Shown here in pieces: positions 12,830-24,709 of a stretch of 64,000 nt of DNA. Under the pieces are notes generated by a model. The model was not told the DNA's origin, searched no databases, and saw nothing but the letters and a program-made list of their open reading frames with translations. How positions within the stretch are numbered: the first letter of the stretch is position 1; every line of letters starts with the position of its first letter. Source of the DNA: Zelopaecilomyces penicillatus (Eukaryota > Ascomycota > Sordariomycetes > Hypocreales > Pseudodiploosporaceae); the NCBI GenBank assembly GCA_005765155.1, contig VCCP01000003.1, positions 6,386,001 to 6,450,000 on the forward strand, in the 5' to 3' direction. A program made the position numbers and the translations under genes.

Positions 12830-13647
12830 TGTTGCAAAGTTATTAGAAAGATGGAAGTACTCGTTGAAAGTTATGCCTTATCAATTGTAAACAGGCTGAT
12901 TACACTGAAATAAAGGTTCGCCCTGTTATGTTGAATAGGGTCTGTGTAAGTTGTGGAATCTAATGTGTTGTCTGCATCTGAAGCATTTGGTGAGAACTAC
13001 AACTACATATACAACTTCAACGAAAGATACTCCAACCACAAAAAAGAAAGAATATCCTTATCAATCTGCGCAAATGATTCCGAGCGTCCCTGAAACCCTG
13101 CTAGTCATACTACTACCATATGAATCACCGGCCGTTGACAGTACGGCGCATCAACATGAATCAATATCGGAACCGTGCACTATAGCATTCCTTTCCATGT
13201 CAAGCATGAAATGATCGAGAGATCGCCCCTACTACAAGCCTACCGAGCTCTAGCTCCATGAATTCTCATATGGAAACGGAGTAAAGTTGAGTCTGCCCTG
13301 TTTATCAACGGATTGACCAGGCGCCTGCATCGCAAGATAGTAACTCCGCCCTATGTCCCCTGCCGGACTAGATTCAAGCAATGACCTGACTTTTAGATTG
13401 ATGTGAATCTTTGGCCCGTCCAAATCTCTGACTAGAAATGGCATGTATCACGTCATATATGATCCACCTCATTTCCGACCTTCCTAGCCTGGTTGAGTCA
13501 AACCACGTCTATTTTATGTACGATGTAACAAATCGCGTTGCATGTGGTCCTCGGCACGACTCCTACTAATCCACCGTAGCATACATAATTTATGAACTAT
13601 GAGAGCTACCTGAAGGTTCTGGTTAGTCTTAGTTCCACATCGCAACC
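12830..13647. promoter_or_regulatory. Shared bidirectional promoter of PKS and FAD monooxygenase
   Basis: About 820 bp without a gene separates the divergent PKS and TropB-type starts, so the two core genes share one control region. A CGG-AA-CCG inverted triplet at 13168-13175 has the form of a Zn2Cys6 binding site; another GC core, CCGGCCG, lies near 13128. These are plausible but unproven sites for the cluster regulator. Confidence 0.45.
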
Positions 13648-15142
13648 ATGACAAGTAATCAATCTGCAGAAAATGGCCTCGATATCGCCATCGTCGGAGG
13701 CGGAATCATCGGTCTTGTAGTCGCAGCGGGGCTTGCACGCCGTAATGTCAAGGTCACCGTCTACGAGCAGGCGCGAATGTTCCGAGAGCTCGGCACCGGA
13801 ATTGCCTTCAACCCATCGGCACAAGGATGTTTGGAGATGATTGATCCAGGAGTGACAATGGCCCTGCAGATGGGGGGAGCGGTTGGGCTGTCAACCTTCA
13901 ACGAGGATGACCCTCATGATTGTCTGCGCTGGATTGATGGCTATAACCAACGCAGACAAGATGATCCCTACTATCAAAAGAACTATTTAAAAGTAGATGC
14001 CGGCTACAGGGGAATTCAAGGAGCTCGGCGAGACCAATTCCTAGATGAGTTAACCAAGCTCCTCCCCCAAAGCGCTGTTGTTTTCCAGAAGCGAATTCAA
14101 GACATTGAGGATAGGGGCAATGACGAAAAGCTTCTTCTCAAATTCGCGGATGGCACAACTGCTGAGGCTGATGCAGGTATGAAAAGAATTTAATGAAGAA
14201 ACACATACACATGCTTTTGTGACGACGGCTGACCCAGCAAACCTAGTTATTGGCTGTGATGGTATCAAGTCCAGGGTAAGAGAGCTACTTGTAGGCGAGG
14301 AGAGCATTGCCGGCAAGCCTACTTATACCCACGTTAACTCTTATCCCACCCTGATTATGATGGATAAAGCCGTGTCCATCTTGGGCGATCAAAAGGCAAA
14401 GGCATTCCATAATCACCTTGGACCCAATGCAAACTTGCTGCATTATCCAGTCGCGAACGGCAAAATGTGCAATGTCACAGTTTTCGTCCGAAACCCGGAG
14501 GATTGGCCAGACGACAAACCTACCAGTCTCACCGGAAGCAAGAAGGACATCCAGGCAGCATACAAAGATTGGAGCCCGGTTATCCGAAACCTCATTGAAG
14601 CATTACCAGATCAACTCCCAATGTGGGCTGTGTTTGATCTGTGGGACTACCCCCTTCCCTTTTATAACAAAGGCAGAGTTTGTGTGGCGGGTGACGCTGC
14701 ACACGCAAGCAGTCCACACCACGGAGCCGGCGCTGGTATGGGAATTGAAGATGCCCTCTGTCTCTCTACGCTGATTGCAGAAGCATCACTCTCAGTTCGA
14801 CAGGGAAGATTGGCCAAGAGTGAGGCAATAGCAACTGCCTTTCAAGTGTATGATGCTAATAGGCGAGTTCGGAGCCAATGGCTCGTTAATAGCAGCCGGA
14901 GAGTCTGTGATTTACACCAGCAAGAGGATTGGGCGGAGCCGAATAAGTGGTTGAAGGCGGAAACAACGCTTGAAGAAATAAGAGATCGGACGGATAGGTT
15001 GTGGAACTTTGACTATAAGGAGATGATTCGAAAGTCCGTCGAAGAGTATGGAGGAATTGTAACCCGGCTGCACAGGGATAAAGTACAGGAAAAGCCAGTC
15101 GGAACCAAAGCAGCCGCACCGACAAACGGCACTCATGTGTAA
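13648..15142 (+). CDS. tropB: FAD-dependent monooxygenase, dearomatising hydroxylase (TropB type)
   Basis: Exons 13648..14176 and 14238..15142 (61-nt intron, GTATGA...CAG) give 477 residues. The protein is a group A flavoprotein monooxygenase: Rossmann motif GGGIIG at residues 17-22, a central CDG motif near 184, and GDAAHASSPHHGAG from about 328, which contacts flavin. The C-terminal stretch (SSRRVCDL, LEEIRDRT, WNFDY) closely matches TropB of Talaromyces stipitatus, which hydroxylates and dearomatises 3-methylorcinaldehyde. The putative substrate tyrosine in HYPVAN is kept (Tyr246). The position where related hydroxylases have Arg in a Tyr-Arg-x-Leu motif reads Pro213 (codon 14345-14347). 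Known family: salicylate-hydroxylase-like; AsL1 and SorC do related reactions. It diverges from the PKS and converges with the dioxygenase gene. Confidence 0.93.
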
Positions 15143-15611
15143 ATGCTGTCTGTCAGATATATAAAATCTCAGAAATGTCTAGCTTACTGGAAACTTCGTT
15201 GTGATTTAAGCTATGCAAAATGCGGCGTCTTCGCCATCGCTTCTTGAGCTGTATCATCCCAGTATTGACAGACTAACATATGATATAATGGTAGGCAACC
15301 AAGAGTGAAACACCTTGTTAAACAGGCAAGATATGTCAAGCATAAATTCAACTGACTTGGCAGAACCTTTGCGAGGACATGTGTTGGATGACTATACGAT
15401 TGAACCCAGGTTTTAATATAAAACACAATTATATAACGTTCTGTCAACACAGGTAAATTGGACTGAAAAACATCAAATGGTATACTACAATGCTTCATAC
15501 GTTCATTTTTCTTCAAACGATTTTTGATAAATGCCATTGCTTTATAACTCAGGCCCTTGATTATTTCATCAAGGCGAGACTAAAATATACAGCCCACGCA
15601 CCGCGTTCTCC
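15143..15611. other. Convergent 3' spacer
   Basis: This is the space between the 3' ends of the FAD monooxygenase (+) and the dioxygenase (-). I see 3' flanking sequence only and no gene. Confidence 0.4.
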
Positions 15612-16740
15612 TCACTTCAGCATCTCCCCAGTTGCTCCAAGGGTTTCAATAAGTCTTTGTCGGATGTGTTCTCCAATAATCACCTCCTCACCCGAGCCAT
15701 CCAGAGCCTTGGCAGATAACTTTAGGTTCCCGTTAAGGAAGAATGCTACACTATATCGATGCTGATCCGACGTCGTGATGACCCTGTGGCGAGCGCTACG
15801 ATAGTAGCCACCTGTCCATTTCTGCATCATATCGCTCATATTCACGACATAGGCACCTTCTTTGGGTGGCACTGGAATCCAGGTTTCGGTGGGCGGATAC
15901 CACACCTCCAGACCTTGGCTGCCTGCCTCCTGAAGAAGCAGAGTAAGACAGCCAAAGTCTGTGTGATCGGCGACTAAAACTGAGGTCAGCTTATCCACAT
16001 GTTCAAATTACGCTTCAACTTTGTTGCTCGTTTAAATACCTCCAAATTGATTATCGTGCCTAACAGGTTGGGGAGCATAGTGAAGCATCCGCATGGGAAT
16101 CGAGGGATTATCCGCGAGCTTTTCTAGAACACTTTCCGGGTGGCCCCATTCACTTGGGAGACCACGGCCCAGAATCTTGAGCAAGATCTTTGCCATGTTG
16201 ACCATTTTTGTCTGATATGCCATGATGGGTATGCGGAATTCATCCTCCTGCAGCGAAGTTGGCCAAAGATTAGGGCCTGTGGAAAAGGTTCCGGCTTCGG
16301 GGTGATCCGCAGGAATCTCAGCCCCAACCATGAAAGTCTACCCGGAAATTGCGTTAGTAACCCATTGGGCTTCTAATCTGCCGTGATGATTATGGAATAT
16401 GAGTAGTTATTATTACCTCCTTCGTGTCTGGTAGCAAGCCTTTATGATGGACTTGGATCAACGATGGCTCGTATCCACGAAGGGACTTGCCCATTGACTT
16501 TCCCACCCATACTTCCATTTTTTCTTTCTCGGACAGCGAGAAGAACTTCTTGGTACAGTCAAGCATCTCCTGTTGCTCTTTGACAGTAACTCCATGGCCT
16601 ACTGCATGGAAGAATCCATACGTCGTGCATGCGTGGCGCACATTATCCACCACTTTTTGTTTTTGCGCCTCCGTTGCCGTTGGCGACAGAAAATCACCAA
16701 TGTCAATTGTTGGAATGGAATTAGGGGCGCCGCTACCCAT
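15612..16740 (-). CDS. tropC: Non-heme Fe(II)/2-oxoglutarate dioxygenase, ring expansion (TropC type)
   Basis: Three exons on the minus strand, 16740..16417, 16337..16040 and 15973..15612, all in phase, give 327 residues. An in-frame upstream ATG at 16779 would add 13 residues; I prefer 16740, which matches the short N-terminus of the family. The N-terminal DIOX_N region is followed by the 2-oxoglutarate oxygenase core: iron ligands His211 and Asp213 in DHTDFG and distal His270 in SARHRV, with the 2-oxoglutarate-binding pair Arg280/Ser282 (RYS). The sequence follows TropC closely (HACTTYGFFH, SLRGYEPSLI, MQKWTGGYYRSARHR). TropC oxidises the methyl group of the dearomatised TropB product and triggers ring expansion to stipitaldehyde, a tropolone. 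Intact by eye. The gene is convergent with the TropB-type gene, so the three core genes are contiguous. Confidence 0.93.
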
Positions 16741-19322
16741 AATGAATATAATATGTAGATTGTTCTCAATGTTTGCCAAGTAGTACTAGTCGTGCATCAC
16801 AGTGAACATGAAGTATGTGGGAGGGAGGCCGTCAATGAAATGTCAGGTAATGGAGTAAATATTAATGATAGCTATTTCTTTCAAGGTTTCAAGATTGAGA
16901 GCTACTCCGACCGTCATGCCTACAGCCCGTGAAACGGATCTTGAGCCTCGGTGGGCTCAAAGGAACTGACTGACATCACTATCGCAAGATTAGCGATGCA
17001 ACTTCACTTTTTCTCCGTGAATTGTTTTCCAAGTTCGGACATGAACAAGCAATAGATTCTCCGCCCAGTAATAAGCTCCACATTCAAAAAGATAACTGAG
17101 AGCCTTGGAAGTCTGCAAATTTCCACATATACAATCAGCAACTTTACAGTATGACTCGGGTGCATATATAAAGAGAGCACACTTGAAAGGGTTGCAACCT
17201 ACACAAAATTCACCCCCCGCCAGGTGGAGAGTAAAGCGTCTTCTCAATGCAATGGCCTCATTCAATTGAACCGGCGTTCCGCACTGCAAAACAAATCGGA
17301 TGGGGGCCAACTACTAGTAGGCATCCTATAATGCTCCGGACAGATAGAGTCGCGCAAATGAATTTCGCCCCTACAAGGGGAGGGAAGATCCGTCCCGCAC
17401 TATTAGGCGACCAATATCATGATGGGTTTAGGGGTGCCGTCTCGCAATTAAGTGCCGCCGGAAAGATTCCCCGGGAACATTCCAGACGGAGGCAGGGGGG
17501 AATAATAAGCAACAACTCAGCTCACATGTCTGGAACCGAGGTAATTTATGCTTGCACATAGGGTTATTAGCATAGTATTGACCAACATTGAGATATGACG
17601 GCCCAACGGCATGACCTAAATAGCGGGTCAAGTCAGGGGATAAGAAAAGGAACAGACCACTCGGCGAAAACCCACATAAAACAAACGAGGACTCTGGCGC
17701 GGACGAGTAACCGTGCCAAGCCACATTGATCTGGCTCTCGCCTCCCTTTACTGGTATTGGTAGCCAGTCACCGCCTAGTGTATGCATCTGTATACCTGGT
17801 GGAGGTGATTATTTATAAAGGATGGAAATCTCCGTCTCTGGTAATTTTGAGTCTAGTCTTATTTTTAGTGTTTTAAATAGCTTAAACTATTTTATTATAA
17901 ATAAGGGTTATTTATCAAGTGTGAATAAATATATAATTTAGTATTAATTTTATAAAATTATAATTAAATCTTGGAATAATAATATAATGATAAATATATA
18001 AAAATAATAATATAAATTAAATTATATTAATAATTAACTTTATAAAGAATATGTAGATATTTATTAGCTTATAATTAATATAATCTATACGTAAAATTTA
18101 ATAATACATCTAAATATTTATACTATCCGATAGAACCAGCTTATCGAATATTAGTATAAACAGCAACACATGACTTCTGACGAGTGTAATACAACCCCTA
18201 TAGCAGAAGCAGCCAGCCTCACAACCAAATACAGCAATTCACAGTTTGTCTCCACTGGTACTCATCTAAATAGTTATGTGGTACTGGTCTTCAACGCCTT
18301 TATGGAGCCTCCAAAACGTCCGTTCTAGGAGTAGGCAAGTCTCGTCAAAGCGAGTTGAGTTGGATGGACACCGGATATTTCGGATCTGATAACTAATGTT
18401 CTCTTGGTGGTGGGGTAGCCAAGCAGATTTTCAGTGCCGCCCCACCGGCCCCATCCATCCGCAGCATGCATGGAATCCTTGACACTACAGCAGCTAAATT
18501 TGATGTGTAAAGAATTACTTGTAGGGTAGTTTTGAGCCGGGTCTCTTTTCTTGTTCTTGAAACTGATTCACATTGGCCATTTGTCATCTGTTTACTGCTG
18601 CGGCGGCCGAATAACGACGATTGAACCCCGACGTTTTACATGTGAATTTGTCTGCGCCGCAATCTGTCTCATCCCCCTCCCGCCCGACCTTAACCATCAG
18701 AAATTTACAGATATAGCAGAGGTAGCTATAATATGATATTATCACGTTATGCCATTGACCCATCAGTCCCCACACACCTTCTGTTTTCCATGTGGGGAGC
18801 GCTGCAGAGGCAAGAGTCTTTGATTCTAGCCCTCCCCTCAGAATCTGTTTCAAGTTAGCGCTGATGAATGTTCCCACTTGAAGGGTCTAACGGGAATCGT
18901 TATCTGATCTTCTTTTGGATCGCCGAGGCGTATTCTTATACCTTCTCGATGTGGGCCATTTCGTTGTTGACATACAGCCTTCCTTGATCTTCCGACGCTT
19001 GTCTGCTCTCGTTCACCCGCCTATACAACATCAAGTTGTAGCGACAACATTGCAAAGTCTTGACTAATTTACCCGATTCTTGAGCATGATGTTCATCAGT
19101 CATCACGATGTAGGCTACGGCTGTTAAGAGTCGTGCGTCCAGTGACCTCGTATTTACGAATCTCACAAACCTAGATGCAGATCATCCCGTTGGATTTGTC
19201 CAGGGTATAATACTTTAATAAGCCCGTGCTTGGCTTGGATGCCGCACAGCTTGGCATCTATTCTATTTTTCAACTTTCTAGAATCTTGCCTTCATTGGCA
19301 TTTAATAACAGCTACAGCCACG
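16741..19322. other. Long spacer with AT-rich patch between dioxygenase and regulator
   Basis: About 2.6 kb without a supportable gene. Reading frames near 17.0-17.8 kb have no recognisable domain and no splice pattern that joins them. From about 17820 to 18140 the sequence becomes very AT-rich with sharp edges, like a small RIP-decayed relic. From 18.2 to 19.3 kb base composition is normal again and should contain the promoter of the regulator. Confidence 0.4.
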
Positions 19323-21553
19323 ATGCTTAGTGGTAGTACTCGTCCCCAGGTGAGCCTAGCTTGCGAAGAGTGCCGGAGACGTAAAGCGCGTTGTGATCGG
19401 GTCCGTCCACAATGTGCGACATGCGCCGATGTTGGTGTTGCGTGTATCGTCAATGAGAAACGGCCACAGAGAGGACCTAAAAAGGGTCAAATGACTGCAC
19501 TGAGAACGCGAGTTGGTAAGCTACCTATCCTGCTTGCTTTGCAGTCTTCTTTTTTTCCTCTTTTCATGACAATGTCTTACTCGGTTCATATGAAGCCACA
19601 CTCGAGCGCCAACTCAATGCACAACAGTCCAAAGGGGACGATGACGCGAGGCAACCGAGCCACGAACAAGCATATGCCACACCTGTTCCATCTGATATCA
19701 CAACACCTACTCTGAGACCGACGGCGATGTCTATTGATATGAGCCATGTCGGCGACATGTGTAATAAACTTGGCTTGGCTGATCTAGACCCCGCCCTATT
19801 GGGATTGGGACTATTTGACTTTGCCGCCCTTGGCCCCTCAGACCAAGATTGCTACAGCGTCTCAAATAAAGATGCCCAAAGTGCACTATCAAGTAGTAGT
19901 GGGCCGTACCGGGCCGGGCCGATGGATTCGCTTCCTGAACTAGACATTTCCAATCTCACGCGAGCCGATCTGTAAGTTGTTTCCCCCCCATCAAGCTAGA
20001 GACAAGGCCATGCCTAGCTGCGTGTTAAGCTGCCTAATCGTACCCTATTTCTTCCATGTATTGTTTTCCTAAATCTGACCCTGTTTTAGTGACGATCTGT
20101 TCTTCGATCGTGTGTATCCAGTCGCGCCTATTATTCACAGAAGACGATATTCCACTTGGAATCAGAGCGGAAATCTCTCACCTGCTCGGGCCTGCCTCCA
20201 ATATGCCATGTGGGCGGTTGCAGCAGCAGTTTCTAGTCAATTTAGGCAACTTGCTGGTATGCTGGCCACTGAGTCGTGCGGAATTCTCAGGGGCTTGGAT
20301 GTCACCAGTGAGGTTCAAAGCGTCTCTCTAGAACAGATCCAGGCCCTTCTCTTGATAGCTTATTATGAAATACTCTGCAAGAACGAAAACAAGGCTACTG
20401 TTACGGTAGGGCAGGCAATGCGTATGGTTCAACTGGCGCGGCTTCATGATATAGACACAGATGAAAAAACTTCATCTGAGCTTCAGTTTCTTGCACCAGA
20501 CTCGACACCGGAACCATCACACAGTCTTGTGCCGGATAATGAAGGGGGTTTGCTGAGATAGAGGAAAAAAGACGAACATTCTGGCTTGCCTATTGTCTTG
20601 ACAGATTCTGTCTCATGCGTAATGGCTGGCACTCTTCTCTACAGGAAGATTTAGTAAGTGCACCAAGCAAAAAAAAGGGAGTGACGCAAACCAACACCGC
20701 AGACAGACCTTTCTTTATGTTAGGAAACAATAGCTAACTAGCATCTCTTTCAGATTTGCACACTTTTGCCTGCACCCGAAGCAAACTTCCAAAAGAGTGA
20801 ACCAATTTGGATGGACATGTTGCCAAATGCACTATTTGCAAGTGGTCAAAACCCACTGCCTCCCTTTGCTGAATACATTGTTCTTGATTCCCTCTTTAGC
20901 CATTGTATGTTATTTCAGAGGCTAGCACGGGTGGCGCCGTTGTCTGGATCCAAATCCCGGGAGTTTTGGGCCAAGCATGCGTGGCTCTCATCGATTGCAG
21001 AGAAGAGGAGTCGGGTTCTTGAACAAACATACCCATGTGAGCTCGAACAGATGTCAGATCCCATGGTGACATTTGACCACGCGCTTGCCAGATTCATGCA
21101 GATGTATCTGAGCTGTTCCGGCCCGCCAAAATCATGGAGTGCCGGGGAAAAAGAGTTGGCATCCGGGGAGTGTGATGATCGTATTACACAATCGTTACAG
21201 AACCTGGCCCAAATGGTCAAATTACTGCCTCGAGCTAGCTGTTTCAAGGTAGGTAAGAAGAGAGTTAGAAGAAAATCCTCATGTGGTGGAAACCCCTTTG
21301 GCGATTCGTACTGAATCTAACTGCTCTGCTTTCCGGATAGGCACATCCTCTTTTACCGTATCTGCTCTACCATACAGCTCTGCTTGTCAGGGAGCATCAA
21401 CAATCCCTAGATCAAACGATGTGTGCGAGAGATATACATGGCGACGTATTGAATGCTTTGCATGAAACGCTGAGAAATCTCCAGGAAGTGAACAATTTGG
21501 CAAGGATTCTTCTTGGTCAATTAGAAAATGGAGAGAAATGCTCATCCCAATAG
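19323..21553 (+). CDS. Zn2Cys6 fungal transcription factor with apparent 1-nt frameshift
   Basis: Five exons fit: 19323..19515, 19596..19971, 20090..20653, 20754..21248 and 21341..21553. The N-terminus holds a binuclear zinc cluster with Cys14, 17, 24, 31, 34 and 41 (CX2CX6CX6CX2CX6C), followed by a basic linker and a short leucine-rich helix that crosses the first intron. The rest resembles the fungal regulator middle homology region (ARLHDID, then RRTFWLAYCLDRF). The frame breaks in exon 3 at a G5 run (20533-20537): upstream codons run into TAG at 20559-20561, while the conserved continuation is in another frame that is closed upstream by TGA. One extra G would restore about 613 residues. 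So this is either a recent frameshift that inactivates the regulator or a base-call error. It sits inside the tropolone cluster and is the only regulator seen. Confidence 0.8.
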
Positions 21554-22048
21554 AGAAATAGATAGAAAAGTGAGAGAGTTGTACCTGTAGATTATTCAAC
21601 CATACTCCTATGTTCTTACCGGAACGTCTAGAGACAAGATTGCCGGTCTTAACTAGCGTATGAAGATTATGCAACCAAGAAGTAGGCATCAGATGGCCCT
21701 AAAGTATCCCCGTGCTCAACAACTTTGATTCGCGGCGGGAAGTAGCTGCGGTGTTGGATCGATTAAAGCATGGACGGCCCCCCCTGGCAATTTACTGGGC
21801 AACAGCCCTCGCGTAATCGAGCGCCCAAATAAATGGCCGGTAGTATTGCCATCCAATACCGTGACTACCCCTGGCAGTAAAGTTCAGCCGACGTGACCCT
21901 CGGGGGGACTCGGGATAAGGTGGCCATTGGGTGGTTTGCTTGGTGGAGTCTTTCCTATAAAGCTCGAATCATCAAAAGACCCAACCTGTTGGCCACCTGA
22001 GATATTTTGTCTTCTTACATTCGTTTACTGCAAGCCTTTCGCGTTAAC
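21554..22048. other. Spacer and promoter of the siderophore-type transporter
   Basis: It holds the 3' flank of the regulator gene and the promoter of the next plus-strand gene. No other gene is seen. Confidence 0.35.
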
Positions 22049-24134
22049 ATGGCATCAACAAATGATCCTACCCGTGCGACAGGCGATAAGCCTGACGCCG
22101 ATCATGACGGCCATCCAAACACTGCTGGTCGTATTCACTCCGCCCCAGAATCCAGGGTCGGCCATGTCGTACAGTCACGGGGCATCACCCGTATGGAAGC
22201 CATCGTCCGCGTCACAAAGTCGAACCCCAGAGTTCTATGGCTCGTCGCCGGCTCGGTTCTCCTCTGTGCGTGGGCATACTCGCTTGACTTTGCTACAACA
22301 CGTTACTATAGCATCGATGCCTCTTCATACTACAAGCAACATAGTACCATCATCTCGACATTGGCTATTGTGACGAACATTGTTAGTGCTGTGAGCAAGC
22401 CCTTCATCGCAAAGCTGTCCGATATCACGAGCCGGCCATATGTTTATCTCCTGACACTTGGGTTCTACATTGTCGGGTATGTCATCGTGGCGACGTCGCA
22501 GCAGGTTTCGGCATACTTCGTAGGCGAAGTTCTCGTGGCTGTTGGAAGCTCAGGAATTGATCTTGTAAACGATATTATTGTTGCGGATTTGACGCCGCTG
22601 GAATGGAGAGGATTTCTAGGCGCAATTCTAAGCACCCCCTTTATTATCAATGTCTGGTTTTCTGGAAAGATTGTCCAAACATTATCATCCAAGGACCAAT
22701 GGAGATGGTAAGAAGCATCTGGTATATATCACGCACTCTTTCAAAGCTAAGCTAATGAACACATACATATCAGGGGCTACGGAATGTTCGCCATTATTAT
22801 GCCCGTGGCTTTGGGCCCTTCCATTGCTACTCTATTCTATCTCGACTCTCGGGCCCAGAAATCTGGCATTATCAAAATGACATCCAGAAGCGCCCCCTCT
22901 CATGCTACCATGGAAGAAGGTTCTCTTGAGTCAAAAACTGAAAACGAGCCGAAAGAAGAAGCCACAATATCCACAGCTGATAAACCGCCCAAAGAAACAT
23001 GGACGCAGAGTTTTGTCCGTATCTGGCACGAGATGGACGCCTTTGGCCTCATCTTGCTTGGCTTTGGATGGTCACTCCTACTGTTGCCATTCTCGCTCAA
23101 GACATATGCAAAGCATGGTTGGAAAAACCCGTCCTTGATTGCTATGATAATCGTGGGCGGCTTACTTTTGATCGCTTATGTGGTGTATGAGATAAACTGG
23201 GCAAAGTTTCCCAGCGCCCCCCGGAGATTGGTTATGAACCGGACTTTCATCATTTGTGTCATCATTGAAACGTTCTACTTCAGTCAGTGCCCAGATTAAT
23301 ACTTCTATTTTCTCAAATATCCTCCGCTGACCATCTTGTTTAGTCTCCAGCTCCTTGTACGGAGTGTTCTGGCCATCTTACGTTTACGTTGCGAAACCGT
23401 GGAGCCAACAGAACTGGGTATACTACGGTAACGCAGCAACGCTTGCTCTATGCGTTTTCAGTCCTATTGCCGGGCTGATCCAACGTTGGACCCATCGTTA
23501 CAAGACTCTTCAAATTTTTGGCTTGTGTGTCAAGATAATTGGAGTCGGTATTCTGCTTGATGGTCACCGCGCCACAATCAGCACTGGTGCTCTAGTAGCG
23601 TCCAGCATTCTTATCGGCGGCGGTGGCTCATTTTCTGCTGTAGGCTCACGAGTCGCCTCTCAAGCATGTGTGCCTCACCAGGATGTGGCTCTCGTCATTT
23701 CCTTGCTTTCTTTATGGACTGCCGTTGGAAGAGCTATTGGCGGGGCCATTGTTGCTGTAATCTGGTCATCACAGATGCCTCACCAGTTACGCACATACCT
23801 TCCTCGGACAGCCACCGATGCCGATGTCAAGAGATTGTTTAATAACATCAGAGCAATTCGAACGAAATTACCATTTGGTAGCCCTATGCGAGAAGGAGCT
23901 GTCGAAGCTTACCGCCACACGCTGTACTACTGCCTGACACCGGCACTCTGCCTAGCTTTTGTCCCACTAATTGCTGCGCTATTCCAGAGTAACTTTTATC
24001 TTGGCAAGCAGCAGAACGCAATTACCAACGTGGGAACAGATGGATTACGTCTGAGCGAGGAGGATAAGAACCAACCTCTTCCGCCAGCAAAAACAAAGAA
24101 GGAAAGGTTTCTGAGGTTCTGGTCAGGTAACTGA
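22049..24134 (+). CDS. MFS transporter of the siderophore-iron type
   Basis: Exons 22049..22707, 22774..23282 and 23344..24134 are in phase and give 652 residues. The protein has a hydrophilic N-terminus, then about 14 hydrophobic segments. The pre-helix SRGITRMEAIVRVT segment, the Tyr/Ser-rich TM1 region (TTRYYSIDASSYY) and the WRW-GYGMFAIIMP join are typical of fungal siderophore-iron:H+ symporters (Sit1/MirB/Arn family). These proteins import ferric siderophores; some export small molecules or give tolerance to them. It lies between the regulator and the NmrA-like gene inside the tropolone cluster. Tropolones chelate Fe(III), so import of an iron complex or self-protection is a reasonable idea, but this is inference. 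The gene looks intact, and the second intron has a slightly unusual GTCAGT donor. Confidence 0.85.
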
Positions 24135-24709
24135 CATACCATCTTCTAGATGATTGATCAAAGATAGTCGCGTGGGCTTATATGATAACTGTTACTTGTT
24201 ACTTAGAATGTGGCAAAAAGCGTAGATGTTTCTATACAGCCCAAGTATTGTGCTAGTGCTGAGAGCTGGGCATGCAGAGAAACGAGTTCTCCAAGCAGAT
24301 GTACCGGAGGGACTTGGCGATGTGTCCCTCGCGGCCAAGAAGACGAATCAGTCTGGTGTTTCCGCTTCTGCTGCATCGTTGTTGAGCTGCAAAATAGCAG
24401 TTAGTGAAGACTTGAATAGAAGGACGGATTCAATCAACTCCAATAAGAATTTGTCGTGCTTAGTTATCCCACTAAGTGATGTAGCCTCGCAAATTCCATC
24501 GCAAAGTCAAGTGCCTGCAACAAGAGCCAGGTGCACAACCTGCATTAAAATGGTACATTTGTTTATTTTCGTAGTGAATTTGACTTTGGCCGTTCTCGCC
24601 TCACGTATCTCTTGCGTGAAGCTACAATCGCTGTGAAATCGACACGTTGTCTAAATCACTGTCGCCTGTATCTTGCTTTCTTTCAAGGCATTGCTCAGCC
24701 TTTTACTAT
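24135..24709. other. Convergent 3' spacer
   Basis: This lies between the 3' ends of the transporter (+) and the NmrA-like gene (-). Short frames occur but show no domain. Confidence 0.35.

Noticed and set aside
17428..17787. 119-codon minus-strand open frame between the dioxygenase and the regulator
   Set aside because: No signal peptide, domain or splice partner, and the residue pattern looks random. The region reads as spacer.
20090..20653. A mini-intron that would remove the frameshift in the regulator gene
   Set aside because: Possible GT...AG pairs around the G run would give introns of about 16 nt, too short for splicing.
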